DNA of 64,000 nucleotides from Dalbergia cochinchinensis (GCA_031216125.1 CM062371.1:22713501-22777500), one strand, 5' to 3'. Shown: positions 11,833 to 24,560, counted from the first letter of the stretch. Made by a program: numbers and translations. The notes: generated by a model from the sequence alone, not told the origin.

Positions 11833-14800
11833 TGTGAACACACAATTTTGTCCGGTCCATTAAACAAAAATCCAAAATTTACATCTAATTTGTATTTCCT
11901 CATTATAGTTCTTCATTCATTTCTTTTAAGAAAAATGAAAAAATATTTCTTGTTTGTTTGTTATTGTATTCCCAAAATCAAAACAAAAATACAAAAAGAG
12001 TCTATTTATTTTTAGGGCCCATTTCTTTCTTTCAGTCAGTTTGTATTTTGGGCCCAACTCAAGTCAGTCAGCCCAGGTCCGTTTTAGTTTCTGTCCAAAA
12101 AGAAAAATAAAAAAAAATTGTTTTATCCATTTGTGTTTCTTTTGGTCCATTTTCATTTTTGATCCAAGCCCAGCATTTTTTTTTCACAAGCCCAATTGGT
12201 TATAAGATGTTTTTTTATTTCTGTCCAAAAACAACAAAAATAAAAAATGAATAAAGATGCTAAAACAGAAGCACGTGCATGCATCATGGCTGTGCTCCTG
12301 CATTGTCTCCCACTCCTGCATCCCACTACAACTCCAGGCACGCCTGCAACTCTACAACAAGGATGGGCTCTCTGCCTAGCCGTTCAGCAGCAACAAAGGC
12401 ATGGGGAGTAAGCTTAGTTGGAGCTCCTGCAATTCAGAAGGCATAGGTTAGCATGGGGATATTGGTAAATTAATTAGAGCAAAACTCAGCATAAAAGGGA
12501 ACCAACAGCAACAATGAGTGGGGGGGGTTGAAAAAGCATTAGCAAATAGAAAACAAAAAAACTCATACACTGATCATCAGACATCCAATTTTGCCAAAAT
12601 CACAGAGAAAGCAATCAAGAGAAAACCTCAAACCATCGATAGCATCATATAACCAAATTCTAATTCCAAACCAGAAACTTGCAGCACAACAGCTAACATC
12701 CAAGCAAAACTGAATCAATACAGCAGTTACACCAGGTACATATCATCATCATCATCATCACCAGAAATTAACAAAAAGAAATAAAAAGGAAAAAACAGGG
12801 GAGGGAGGCTGCGGCCACCCCTCACTGCCGCGGCCTCCCCATTGCCTCACCACCACCACCACCGAGGACCTCCCCCCAAACCAGATCGGCCCCTATCATG
12901 CATCACTGCCGCCTCGTGGACCATCGCCGGCGCACTTCCTAGTCGCGCAAACTGAGCAGCCAACCCCCAGCCGCCACGAACTTGGCCGTGAGCGGCGTAG
13001 CCGCGTGGAGCAGCCCATCCCTCTCATGCCTCCAGATCGGCCCCAGCCTTGCACCGCCATCCCCATCGCACCGAAGCTCCCTCGGTTGGATCCCAGTCGC
13101 AAAGCCTCGTCCTCACCGCGAGCAGCACCTCGCCGTCCGCGCGATGCCACCCCCTTTGACCGGTGTTCTCCTCGCGTTGCTGGAGCCTCTCCCTCCGCGA
13201 CGGCCCGCCTCCACCCGCAGCTTCTGCGAAGCCAGCAGAAACCTCGCGTCTCTATTCTCTTCGCGCCCCGCCACCGTGCCACGAGCCCCCCTAAGCTCCC
13301 GCGGCCATGGCCGCCTCGGACCGGCCTTCCCCTGTATCGCGCACACCCACTGCCCAACCTCCCTCTGCCACTCGGTCAGACCCACCGCGGCCCTTCTTCT
13401 TCGCGCCGCCAACAGCTGCGATGGCAGCTCTCCCCACTTTCCCTTTTTTAGTTTCATGCCCTGTTGAGTCTAGATTAGGGATTTGTCATTGTGGTTCACT
13501 TTCTTTTGTTGTATGAGTATTGTGTGTTTTAGATTTTAGTTTAGAATTTGTTTATTAATTCCTTTGTTTTGTTTCTGAGGAGTCCGGTTTCTTTTCATTT
13601 CTTTTTTTTTCGATTTTTTTCTTTTTTTGTTAGGATCTGTTACTTTTTTGGGTTGGGCCTCGTTTGCTTGTGGGATTAAGGGGGGCTCTTCAAAAAAAAA
13701 ACTGATATATTTATTATGTTGAGTCTTTGGGCTTTGTGGTCTTGGGTATTCAACACATGTCTTGGGTCCACTTATTATTATTATTTTTTTGGCAGATTCT
13801 GTGTGGGCTTACTGTTTTGTGTTGTTGGTTAATTTTTTTATTTTAGATTTATTAGATAATTTGTCTTAAGTCAGTTTTTAACTTTTTATTTATTTATTCA
13901 TTTTATCTTTTTTGTGTTCTATGTCTCAAATCAAAAATCTAAAAAATCTGAAAGGTAGGAGTCTTTTAATTTGTCTAGTTATTTATTTTCATTTTATTTT
14001 ATTTTATTATTTTCATCTTTATTATTTATTATTATTATTATTTTTTATGTCTCAGATCAAAAATCTAAAAAAATCTGAAAAGTAGGAGTCTTTTAATTTG
14101 TCTAGTTATTTATTTTCATTTTATTTTATTTTATTATTTTCATCTTTATTATTTATTTTTTTTTTTTATGTCTCAGATCAAAAAAAATCTAAAAATCTGA
14201 AAGGTAGGAGTCTTTTAATTTGTCGAGTTATTTTATTTTTATTCCAAAAGCGATGAAAAGGTCTTGTAAGACTAAATTTTAACTCACGCAGCAAATTGTG
14301 ATTTTGATGTATGACTTATCATCCTCAAGTTTCACAAGAATGTAAGGGTTTATTGTATAGCTCACGCTATCCTAAATTCTGTGCAAAAGTGAGTTTCGAC
14401 CTCTTTATAATTATTTTCCGAATCAAAACCAGTCAACACATGTTTGTGTTCTCTCTTAATTAAAATACATCCAAAACACAAACATTCTCTACAGAACGAC
14501 GTGACTTTGAGTTCCTCATTGCACCAGAGGATACGTCGGCGTGGTCAACAACTATCAAGTCAAAATTAATTTTTTATTAAATTATGTTTTTTTTCCTAAT
14601 TTTTTTTCCTTTCTTTTATTTCTTTTAATTGTGACTTTTTGGGGAAAAATAAACATTATTAAATTATAAATAAATTTGCATAATAAGCTCTAGGGTAACC
14701 GTATTTATACGGATGTATTAGGGGTGCAGTGGGATTAAGTTTCCACCCTTCCCTAATCATAATCAGACTCCCAAACCTCAAATCTCTTTAAAAGACCAGT

Positions 14801-14928
14801 TTTGCAAATCAAAAGGTTTTCCAATTTTTCCAGAATTAAAATTGGTGGCGACTCCCATTTTATTATTATTTTTATTATTAAAATCGGTCGTCTATCCCGT
14901 TGCGGTGCCCTCCGGGCACGTTGTGACA
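11833..14928 (+). mobile_element. Unit D: solo-LTR-like insertion, Tat/Ogre-type gypsy
   Basis: A 3,096-bp insertion begins TGTGAACACACA and ends TTGTGACA, with the duplication ATGAG on both sides (11,828-11,832 and 14,929-14,933). Unit B lacks it at the matching position and shows the empty site, which proves the boundaries. Near the 3' end GGTGGCGACTCCC and the upstream GGATACGTCGGCG resemble the conserved 3' LTR words of plant Tat/Ogre gypsy elements, giving plus orientation; that family call is from memory. There is no internal coding region, so it is read as a solo LTR. The GC-rich stretch at 12,800-13,460 gives overlapping ORFs on both strands, none convincing. Confidence 0.75.
13921..14232 (+). 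repeat. Tandem repeat of ~120 bp, about 2.5 copies, inside unit D
   Basis: Units start at 13,921, 14,047 and 14,168 with ATGTCTCARATCAAAAATCT and include AGGAGTCTTTTAATTTGTC. The units differ mainly in the length of their TTATT/TTTTA runs. The third copy is partial. Confidence 0.9.
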
Positions 14929-16072
14929 ATGAGATATGGTTCTCTAACATCCGTCGTTCATATGTTATGCACCTAAGGGCTCACAATAAATCATCATTCC
15001 TAATCCTCATGTTCATACTCAAATCTGAAAAGCATAGGGCAGAATTCCTAACTTGTGATTACGGGGTTCTAGAACTTACGTTTTAGACCCTTTCTTAGTT
15101 CCGTCTTCGCCTAAGGTGCTATGAATTAAATCTAAATCAATTATGAGGCATTCCTATGCTTAAGGACTAATTATTAGTCATGTTTATCATGTTGTAAGGG
15201 TGCTGGACAGAATCCAGAAAAATAAATGTTCTAAGAGTTCTAAACTTGCACTTTTACGGTTTTCTAGTTACTAGTTTCCCTATAGGTGCTAGAATTCGAT
15301 TCTAATCCAAATGTTACCAAGTTTTTCATGTCTAAACAATCCTAATCTGATTATGCTCCCATTAAAATAGTTTGGATAAGTTCCAAAAATAAATGGGTCA
15401 AAACTATGTTAAATTCTAGCTTTACGGTATTTCTAGTTAGCTAGTTTCTTACCTATTATGCATAGAATAATTTTCACATCATCATATAATATTTTCACAC
15501 ATTCTAACACATCAAAACATCATCGTACAACATCACACTCATCATATCAGAACCAAAAACATTTAGCTTCAGAAAAGGATTTAAATTGACATTTCTAGGA
15601 ACATAAGTTAACTAGTTTCTCTTGGAATCAATTTAGAATTTCTAAAACTCTTTGCAAATCATTTTAATTCATCAAGAGGCTAGGAGAAGCCTTAGGTCAA
15701 TGACCAAAATATATTTCATCTTCTAAAAGGGAATAAAGTCATATCTCATGATAACATAACCTTGAAAAGATTTGTAAAGCTTTAGGAAAAACTTAGAACA
15801 TAGACTATTGGTCCTTGTAACTAGATGAAAACTCATTGCAAGTCCATCATCACTACTTGGCCGAAAACATGCATTCAAAGAAAGCATTCACATTAAACCT
15901 TAACATGGAATGAAATGGGCAAGTCTTTGAGCTCTAGGTTCTCAAGTTACAACATAAAATAAACGTGCTCATGCTTTTCATTTTTAACCTTGCTTACAAA
16001 ATAAAGTGATGACTTAAATCAAATATGCAAGGCATAAACTTAAACGTGCAAGCTTGAAAGTAAATATGCAAG

Positions 16073-16267
16073 GTTCAATTCTTTATTTTAGTTCTCTTGG
16101 CCCAACAACAATCGACTTTAAGGCTGAAATAGATAGGCATTCGAGAAATTAATTAGGTGATGATGCAAGTTCAATTCTTTATTTTAGTACTCTAGGCCCA
16201 ACAACAATCGACTTTAAGGCCAAAATAGAAAGGCTTTGAGAGTTAAATTAAGTGATGATGCAAGTTC
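16073..16267 (-). repeat. Tandem duplication of ~97 bp in unit A
   Basis: Two adjacent units (16,073-16,168 and 16,169-16,267) share GTTCAATTCTTTATTTTAG and CCCAACAACAATCGACTTTA. The same duplication is present in unit B at about 31,440-31,631, so it predates the split of the two copies. Confidence 0.85.
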
Positions 16268-17074
16268 CATTTTAATCTTTATGTTCTTAGGTGATAGCTT
16301 GAAAGTAATGGTGCATAGCAAGAATGTAAATATGAGTGCAAGCATAAAATAAATTATGCAAGTTCATTTTATCTTTCTAGAGCTCTTAACAAGACTTTAA
16401 AGAGACTTAAACCTCAACCCAAACTCATCAAATCAAGATAAAGTAAAGTCTAGAGTTCTTAGAACTCAACATAAAATTTTAGAAAATCAAAACATTTCGC
16501 ATGTAAAAGGAAAGCAAATGGCCAAAATTTCAAGGAAAACAAAAGAACATTTTGAAACTCTAGAGTCCATGATCTTGATGATATATTAACACCAACATCA
16601 TGAGACCTCATCATTGAGTCCTTAGAACCATTTTAAAACATCATCAAAGTTAAAGATTCCAAAAGTTAAAGAAAGGAAGAACTAGAAGTATTTTACTCAA
16701 GAACAAAGATCAAGCTCTAGAGGTTGTTTCAAGTGATGAACATCATCATGAAACTCTCATCATCAAGCTCTCATTCCTTTGTTCTCCAAGGCCTATGGCC
16801 GAAAATGAAAAGGAAAAAGGAGTGGAAGAGAAGTTCTAAAAAGAAACAAGAGAAACTATGAACATCAAGCTTGAAACAAGAACTTTAAAGAAAAGAATAC
16901 ATGAAAGGAAATCCCTACTTGATGTGATGAACTTGAAGATGGAAGAAGAAGATGAAGATGATGAAGAACTCCAAGAACTTGAAGAACACGAGAGCTTTGA
17001 GAGAAAAAGAAAAGCTTTGAGTGTTCCTAAACTTAGCAAATGATCTAAAAGTGGTGCAAGCTCCTCAAGGCATT

Positions 17075-17084
17075 CTATTTATAG
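17075..17084 (-). promoter_or_regulatory. TATA box of unit A
   Basis: On the minus strand the sequence is CTATAAATAG, identical to the box in unit B at 30,617-30,626, about 1.03 kb inside the 5' end of the unit. The downstream sequence GCTTGCACCAC is also conserved and would be near the start of transcription. This gives a U3 of about 1 kb if the unit is an LTR. Confidence 0.65.
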
Positions 17085-18111
17085 AGAAATGAAACAAATG
17101 AAGGGTGTGAATGGGCTGATGAGTTTCAGCCATGATGTGCAGAATTGGAGGGCATCCATGAGTTCCATGAGGTGAGATAATGTGGTCTTGAGGCATGGTG
17201 AGGTATGGTTCAAAGCATGGTGAGGTATGGTTCAAGGTATGGCTCAAGCATGGCTTCAAGGAGTGAGAAAACAATTCAATCATGTGGCCAAAGAGGGCAT
17301 GGCTGTTCGGCCATGTTCTGACCAAGGGGAGGTTTGTTTTGCAATTTAATTGTGATTTAGAGTTGTGTTTAGGTGTATCTTTGATTATGCTTAAGATTAG
17401 GAAGTTGTAAGAAAGTGTTTAGGTAAGGAAAATGGATAATTAGGATGGTCTAGACATAATTAAGGAGTGGTCTTGCACCATTAGTGAGTTAGATCCTCAA
17501 TTTAGAGTCTAAACAACTCTAGACACACTTCCTTGATTTAAGGAATTGGAGAGAAAAAATACTATTCAAGATTCCAAGACTAGGAATCTTGAGTTCTAAA
17601 AAGGGATTTAAGTTTAATCTAAGCAATTTTTGGTTCTAATTAACTTTAATAAATTATTTTGACTCTAGATTAATTAGGAAAATTAATTAATCTTCGTTTA
17701 GAGCCTAATATTGCTTAGGTTTGCTTAATTACATCATTAAGCTCAAAAACACTATTCTAGGGGCAAAATCGTAATTTCGCACTAAAACTGCCCGGGACCA
17801 CCGGGACTTGAACAGAGACCTCTAGACACATGAAAACGTGTTTTTAAACCTCTGGGGAGAGTTTCGGGCTCAAACGGCACTTCTACCCGCGTAAAAACGC
17901 TATAGGGGTATTTTGGTCATTTTGACCCGAAACTGCGGAAAACGAGATTTTCGTTTCCAGAAGCATTCACAGGCCATTCAATTCCCTTCAAACATTGAGT
18001 TGACCCTTCGAGGATGACCGAGTTGGCTACCCTCGAATTCGGATCAGGAAATAACCTTAGGGGCATTTTGGTCATTTCCCTCAGACAGAAAAATCGGGGT
18101 GTTACATGATG

Positions 18112-19363
18112 CATGAGATTGAATGACAATACACCAATTCAATGAACCTAGAGGCACAACAATAAGCTTCCATACCAATAATAAAGAGAATTACAACAAG
18201 AAAGGCATGAAGAAGAACATAGCACACAAGATGGAATCCATATATAATGCATGAATCAAGTATAAAAATCCTCTCAAGGTCAATGTTTGCCCCTCATTCA
18301 CTCAAGTGTTTTGGGTTATGATGAATACTCAATCACCTCAAATGAAAATGCATTACCATAAGCTTGCTGCAAGTCTCATTTTCTATTTTGTCATAACATA
18401 TGCATACTAAATCAAGAAGGATTACCTTTGGTTGTAATGAGGCTTGGGCGAATGTGGATAAAAATATAGGTCAATGAGGTTAAACCTCAAGTCAAAGGAG
18501 AGCAATTGCATACACCAAGAGCACAAATGCCTAAGGGTACACTTTGTCCAACTTAATGCAATTACGAGCCTTTCTTTTATATTGTGGCACACCTTCAACC
18601 AAACTTTATTTTTAAGAAAATTTATTTTATTTTATTTTTTGTGTGTGCCACTTGCTGAATTTACTTTTATATATATTGTTTCTCCCCCATACTTAAATTA
18701 GGATATGTCCTCATGCTCTCCCCCACACTTATGCTCAAGCACAAATAAGAATTGTACAAATGCTTTCCTAAGCCTAAAATGTTGGGAATTTTCATGGTTT
18801 TTCATTTTTGGCTAAGGATATGCTAAAACAAAAGAATGGGCAATAAGGTTCAATGAGGCTAAACAATGGTAACATGCAAAGGATGGCTATATGGGTAAGT
18901 TGCTATAAACAAGAAAAATGCCTCAATCATATTCAAGCATGCACATGGAAGCATATTTTCAAGCAAGACCCTAAGCAAGTTCTAGAATACAAATCCAAAG
19001 AGGAAAACACACATGAACAAATAAGGATGGCATATTATAATCCAATCAAAGATGCTCAAAATCTCACAGGTAAAAGTGCATGTACTCAATCCAAACAACA
19101 CAATGAATCCATCAAGCATGCAACATAAGATAAAGTCAATGCCAAGAAAGTCAATAAGGTGTATGTGTGTAAACTTATGCATGTAACTTCTAAGGTGCCA
19201 AAGGGATGGTGTAAAATGCAAATGAAAGTAAATATAATGCAAGAATTAAAACAAAAATGAAAATAAAGAAAAATAAAAGGGAAAGGTAAAGAAAAACCTC
19301 ACGGTAGGTCAACTCCCACCCAGCACTTTGCTTTAATGTCCCTAAGTTAGACGGTCAGGACCT
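18112..19363 (-). other. Non-coding 3' internal region of the Athila-like element
   Basis: AT-rich sequence between unit A and the integrase end of the Athila-like element. Athila elements usually have a long region between pol and the 3' LTR, sometimes with an env-like frame. I see no env-like ORF here, only short open stretches. Confidence 0.5.
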
Positions 19364-19720
19364 TCATGGAGGGTGAATAGCTTCAACCCGCAGATAGGTT
19401 GTTTGAGCCCCTAGATCTATGGGAGTCTCATGGAGGTACATCAGCCGATTCCCATCAATGGTGCACCGAACCATTATGGAGTTGTCTAACTTAATTGCAC
19501 CATCAAGGTGTACATGGGTGACCAAGAATGGTCCCTTCCATCTAGACTTTGGTCTTCTAGCCATTAGTTTTGCCCAAGGCTCATGCAGCAAGATCCATTG
19601 CCCCTCACAAAGCTTTTTATCCAACATGGACTGGTCATGGAGCACCTGGCAAATTGATGATTGCTACCTGGGTGGTGTACCTGTATCTGAAAACTTGGGA
19701 CATTCTGAAACAACAGGTGC
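19364..19720 (-). pseudogene. Integrase C-terminal remnant (Athila-like)
   Basis: The minus-strand frame contains a stretch running from LHDQSMLDKK through SRWKGPFLVTHV to IDGNRLMYLHE. This is the pattern of the integrase C-terminal region in Athila/Tat gypsy polyproteins: a basic linker, then an RW-GPF-V block, then NG-RL-Y. It lies directly against the protease end, so roughly the whole of reverse transcriptase, RNase H and catalytic integrase has been deleted between about 19,690 and 19,720. Confidence 0.75.
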
Positions 19721-19721
19721 A

Positions 19722-20432
19722 TCATATCCCATGAAAGAAGAAAAAGTGGAGAAGGGGGTCTGGGTCCTTACAGAGCATATTTCTACAAGCATCATTTACT
19801 AAAGAATCAATGACATCAATGCCAAATACAAAGTGTTCCTCATGGGGATGTTTCATAGCATCAAATAAATTAAATTGGACTTTCATGTCCCCACACTCCA
19901 TGGTTAATGTGTCAGTATGAACATTAATCAAAGTTCTAGCAGTTTTCAAAAATGGTTTACCCAAGATCAATGTATGCTGGCTAGCATTGGTGTCATTCTC
20001 TATCTTAAGCACATAAAAATCAGTAGGGAATATTAAATCATTTACCTAGATAAGAACATCTTCCAATACTCCCTCTGGTCTTGTGATGCTGCGATTAGCC
20101 AGCTGAATTTGTAACCCAGTTGGCTTGAGCTCTCCAAAGTATAAGGACTGGTAAAGTAATTTAGGCATAACATTAATGCCCACTCCAAGGCCAGCTAGGG
20201 CTCTTGTGATGTGCAACTTCCTAATGGTACAAAGAATATTGAATGTGCCCGGGTCCTTACACTTGGTTAGCAGGTTGCTTACCTTGATAATGGAGGAAGC
20301 ACTGCCCCCCATGGTCACCTTGTCCTTACCACTACCTTTGATCTTCCTTTTATTAGTGCAAAGATCTTTCAAGAATTTTGCATATTTAGAAATTTGCTTG
20401 ATTGCATCCAATAGGGGTATGTTTACTTGCAC
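19722..20432 (-). pseudogene. Protease-region remnant (Athila-like)
   Basis: Minus-strand frames read through a retropepsin-like region. A segment LGVGINVMPKLLYQSL corresponds to the LGASINLMP active-site block of Athila-type proteases, with the catalytic DLGA signature altered (the Asp is replaced). It is followed by LANRSITRPEGVLEDVLI and, after a stop, LILGKPFL-TARTLI. The substitution at the active site and the stop between the two frames make it inactive. Confidence 0.8.
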
Positions 20433-20769
20433 CTTTTTAAATGTTTCCCAAGTTTTGAAATCTAATTCTAATGCAGCAAATTTTCTGGGTTGGATCCTTT
20501 GTGGGATGGCAATGGGGGAGAGAGAACTTTGGTTTTTTCAACTTCTAGACACATTCTTTGTCTTTGATGATCGCCGCAATGCCAAAGCAATAGGCTTTTC
20601 TTCAGTAGTTGGTGGTGTATTACTCTCGGTGGACCGCTGCAGCAGTGATGAAGTGCTACAGTGGTCATTAGAATCTCTTTTGGGCTTCTTTGTCTCCTTA
20701 TTTTGATTTTCTTCAGGTCTAATCACTTATGGAATTTTTGTTCCAGATCTCAAAGTGATTGCACAGACA

Positions 20770-22100
20770 TTTCCGCTTAGATTAGGCACGGTTTAAGAGG
20801 GCAACTGGGTAACTGGGGCCTACTGGCTCTAATTATTTTTCATCTGAGTCACTTGCTCTCTCAGCTGGGCATTTTCTCTTCTAATTTCTTGCATTTGCTC
20901 CATCATTATCTTCATCATCTCGGTCATGGTGGGATATGAAGTTGGAGGTATAAGAAGGGCCTGTTGCCTCTGATGAGGTGCCAAATACTTTTGCTGTAAG
21001 GGTTGGCCCTATGGTTGAGAATTATTTCCCCACTTCAAATTGGGGTAATTCTTCTAGCTGGAGTTATAAGTTCTGCTTGATTCTGAGGTTAACTCTAGAA
21101 GGGGGTCGTTGTTGCTACCCCAGTGGTTGGGTTATCTTGCAATGCTGAGCATATTTCAGTCTGATGATTATTAGAAGTACACATGCCACAGATATTGGAA
21201 ACCACTGGAGTTACTACCTGGCTAGCCATCAATTGCTGCATAAGGCTAGAAAGTTACTATAAAGTCTGGGTCAACAATGGATTCTCTGGCTGGCTCACTC
21301 CATGAAGGCTTCTAGTAGTTGTGGCTGCCCTGGAACCAAATTGCTGAAAATTGGCAGCCATATTCTCAATCAAAGCACAAGCTTCTTCCAGTGTCTTATC
21401 CAAGAGCACTCCTCCACTTGCAGCATCAATCATATACCTGTCAGCAGGTCCAAGACCTTCATGAAAGCATTGGAGGAAGAGTTGCTATGGAATTTGATGG
21501 TTAGGGCAGCTGGCACAGAAGAGTTTGAAATGCTTCCAATACTCATGGAGAGTCTTATCTGATTGGCGGATTCCAGAGATTTCTTTTCTGATAGAAGCCA
21601 CTTTAGAAGCAAGAAAATACCTCTCTAAGAAAAGCCTTTTCATTCTAGTCTAGCTATTGACAACCCCATTAGGAAGGTTAAAGAACCAATTTTCTGTTGC
21701 ACCCTCAAGGGAAAAAAGGAATGTTCTCAGTTTAATATCATCCAGCTCTACCCGATTAGGTCTCATGCCAAGACACACCATATGAAGCTTCTTCAAATGC
21801 TGATGAGGGTCCTCTCCAGACAACCCATGGAACTTAGGCAAAGCATGTACCATATACCTTTTAAGCTCAAAATCATTGTCTAGCCTAGGGTAAGTATTAG
21901 CCAAGGGCTGTTGGGTAAAGTCAGGAGCAGTGAGCTCCCTAAGTGTTCTATTTTGATCTCCCATATTACCAGTATTTCCTGAAACACTAAACAAAAGATC
22001 AGAACACTCAAATGGTTCTGCTTGTTGATGCTTTGCTGCCTGATTGTTCCCAAAATTTTCTCAATTTTAGAATCAAGAGGTATCAAATTTTTAATAGACA
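20770..22100 (-). pseudogene. gag remnant (Athila-like)
   Basis: A minus-strand segment at 21,650-21,994 includes RTLRELTAPDFTQQPLA, LPKFHGLSGEDPHQHLK and LRTFLFSLEGATENWF, the retrotransposon gag core typical of Athila/Tat elements. Continuation in another frame (about 21,300-21,620) gives the following helical part. The rest, to about 20,770, is low-complexity Gln-rich sequence with stops. Gag would form the virus-like particle; this copy cannot. Confidence 0.8.
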
Positions 22101-22285
22101 GGGAATGCCTCATACAAGGGAACAAATTTTTTTAAAAATTTTCATTTTTTTATAGAAAAATAAATTACAGAAAATAAAAATAGAAAATAAATAAATAAGA
22201 ATAAAATAAAATAAAAATTGAAAAAAATAAAAAAGAAAAATAAACAATTAAGTTTTAATGCCTCCCTAGCAACGACGCCAAAATT

Positions 22286-23835
22286 TGATGCGGGCGTCGC
22301 AACTTACAATAAATTAGAATTTATAAAGTGCTAAGTTACACCAAAAATATAGTAAAGGGTACAACCTAGGTCGTCTCTCAAGGAGGCCTTATCATTTAGT
22401 TGGGAATTGGGGATTTTGAAGAATAAGAATTATAGCAATGGAATTTAATGATAATAGCAACAGTAAGGAAAGGCACTAGTGCAAGGTATTCATAGAATTG
22501 GAAATCAATTATCATTGACCAAATATTAAACCCCTTGATGGCTATTAGTAATAAATTACTAACAATTGTACTAGTGATCAATCGACCTCCAGAATTGATC
22601 AATGAAATTAATAAATGAAATCTCAATTTAATTGGTAATTACAATGATCCAAGGTACCAATTACAATAGCCTAACTGCCAATCGGAAAGTTAATTCTAAT
22701 GTTCTTCTTCAAACATAAACTAAAAGATCTATCAATTTATGCCCAAAGGGGTTTCCTAAATGACAATCGCCAATTTAGTTACTCCAATAAAGATTATAGC
22801 AATCACCACAATAATTAAAGAAATAGAAACTGTAGAGCATTAAGAAAATCAATGCATTCAATATAAACAAAGGGTCTCAAATGTCATCCCAATCCATTCA
22901 AAAATTCCTACACCAGTAAAGAAATTTACTTCTCCATCTCTGGAGGATTACAACAATGAAGATGGAAGAACCTAAAAATAATAGTAATAATTCTTGCCAC
23001 AATCTCCAAGATAGAGCACCTTCACCAATGGAACCCTTAGAGAGAGATGCAGAGAGAGAATAATAGCAACTAAAATGGTAGCCTAAAACTGAGTAAAAAG
23101 CTAGCGTAAAAGTCTATAAATACTGTTCTCTAAAATAGCCTAAAATGGGGACCAAAAACAGGTTAAACGAGTTGTTTTGTGTCATCGCACCATCGTTACA
23201 ATGGTTATTGACTGTTGCAGCAGTCTCCAGAGGAGCTTCGCTGATAGATGTCATTTTGCAAGTGCTATTAAGCGTTATAGCGCTCGAAGAGGGCTGCATT
23301 GGTGGACAGAATTGAATCTGGCCTCAACACTAGAAATAGCAATTGTAGCCCTCTGAATAAGCTTTCCAACGCCACTAAAATCACCTCAATCCAACATTTG
23401 TAGCTCCAAATATTGTGAAAATACTAACTTGAGGTCTAGTTGGACAACATCAGAACATGAGCAACCTTTAATCTTGCAACCCGACTTTCACCAAAATACT
23501 CTTAGAACTAGGTTTTGGGATGAACATGAAAGTTGTAGAAGACTTCTTGAGCATTCCAAAACATCTTTATTTGTCTTAATTTGATCCTTTTTTCTTGACA
23601 ATTGAACTTGATCCAAAGCTCCTATTCTCCAGACCATACTCAAAGAGACAAGTCAAATGCAACAGGATGTAATTACAAATTATCCCATAATCAATGCAAA
23701 AGCCATCAATTCTATCAAAATCACACAATGAGAAATAAATGAAAATCCTTATTAATTGTGTCAACAATACAATAAAACTCATATAAAAAGCGAAGATTTG
23801 GTAGCAAAATAAGTGGCATAAATGCCCACTTATCA
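22286..23835 (-). repeat. 5' LTR of the Athila-like element
   Basis: 1,550 bp, partner of 8308-9839. It abuts the degraded tRNA-Asp-type primer site on the minus strand, so it is the 5' LTR. It ends at the TTAAG target duplication. Confidence 0.85.
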
Positions 23836-24560
23836 TTAAGTCAATAACACAAAAAGGCGACATGTTCATCATCATTGATAGGGCCATTAACTCGATTCGA
23901 GTTGTTAGTAGTAAAGGCAGAATATGCCAAAGATAAAGTTTCAATATGATACATTTTAATATTAGGCGTTCATTTAGATACTATAGCTTTTGACTTTTTC
24001 TAACTTTTTGAAAGTCAAAAGTTACATTTTTTACTTTTTGCCTTATTTGATTGCATAACTTATTACTTCTCTAAAAGTTATTTTTAGTGTTTTTTGATAA
24101 GTCAAAATATCTAGCTTCTTAAAAAGCATTTTCTAAAACACTAAAAGTAAACACTTTTATTACTATATATTTAAATATAAAATAACTTATTTATAAGTTA
24201 CTTTTCAAAAATTAGTTTTGTATAAGAGCTTAAATAAGCTATTTACATAAATGAGGCCTAGCTATTTTCATAGTGGGAAGGGTATCAATACCTAAAGAAG
24301 AAAGATTGGCAAGGCCAGCAACATCAAACAAGGTGGAACCCATCATGTCATACGAATTATGAAAATTGTGAGTTGATCTAACCAAAAGCAAAGAGAAGCC
24401 CATGGTTGAATTTGAGAGACTCTCAACTATGATGAAGGAAGTCAAAAATGCCTATTGATTTCCAATAATCTTGTTTGGCTTTTTGAACTCTATCAAGCCA
24501 CTTGATAGGTTGAGTAATCCTTTCAGGAGGGTTCCTAAAAAATCTATTTTCTTTTTCAAA
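23836..24560 (-). pseudogene. PMD-like gene remnant 1, 5' part
   Basis: Reading the minus strand from 24,560, frames cover NPPERITQPIKWLDRVQKAK (near 24,510), then THNFHNSYDMMGSTLFDVAG (24,300-24,380) and, beyond an inserted MITE (23,964-24,259), a segment ending DDEHVAFLCYW at the Athila insertion. The same blocks recur in the same order in remnant 2 (45,938-46,450), so this is a repeated coding sequence. The layout matches plant mobile domain proteins. It is broken by a stop (about 24,410), the MITE and the Athila element. Confidence 0.55.
23964..24259. mobile_element. MITE-like insertion in PMD-like remnant 1
   Basis: The ends are similar in inverted orientation: GGCGTTCATTTAGATA at the left and GGCCTCATTTATGTAAATA on the minus strand at the right, each next to a TA. 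The interior is AT-rich with several self-complementary words such as AAGTCAAAA. Remnant 2 has no such sequence at the corresponding place, which supports insertion. Superfamily not determined. Confidence 0.5.

Larger units (their letters stand above)
9956..18106 (-). mobile_element. LTR-like unit A (copy of unit B) carrying a conserved ORF; interrupted by unit D
   Basis: The unit begins TGTAACATCC and ends GGGGTGTTACA on the plus strand. It has TG...CA ends and short terminal inverted repeats, and is flanked on both sides by TGATG (9951-9955 and 18,107-18,111). After subtracting the 3.1-kb insertion D plus its 5-bp duplication, about 5,050 bp remain, the same length as unit B (5,054 bp), with which it is collinear in reverse orientation. 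It has no direct terminal repeats of its own, so it looks like a giant solo LTR, or an element whose termini are only the short inverted repeats. The transcription sense, judged from the TATA box, is minus. Confidence 0.85.
8308..23835 (-). mobile_element. Athila-like Ty3/gypsy retrotransposon, nested-into and internally deleted
   Basis: Two LTRs in the same orientation (8308-9839 and 22,286-23,835) begin TGRTGCG and end TCA, and the whole is bracketed by the 5-bp duplication TTAAG (8303-8307 and 23,836-23,840). Next to the right LTR the minus strand shows TGGCGTCGTTGCTAGGG, a decayed form of the tRNA-Asp-type primer site of Athila elements. Minus-strand coding remnants are gag, protease and the end of integrase; reverse transcriptase, RNase H and most of integrase are missing. 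Removing the 8.15-kb unit A leaves about 7.4 kb, short for an Athila element, consistent with the deletion. Unit A sits in the non-coding part between the integrase end and the 3' LTR. Confidence 0.85.

Noticed and set aside
12896..13516. Overlapping ORFs on both strands of unit D
   Set aside because: They overlap in several frames on opposite strands in a GC-rich patch, without any domain; open frames are expected there by composition.
9956..18106. Unit A as a Helitron or DNA transposon
   Set aside because: TG...CA ends, 5-bp duplication and a TATA-bearing U3-like part fit LTR retrotransposon biology; no Rep/helicase, transposase or Helitron hairpin end.
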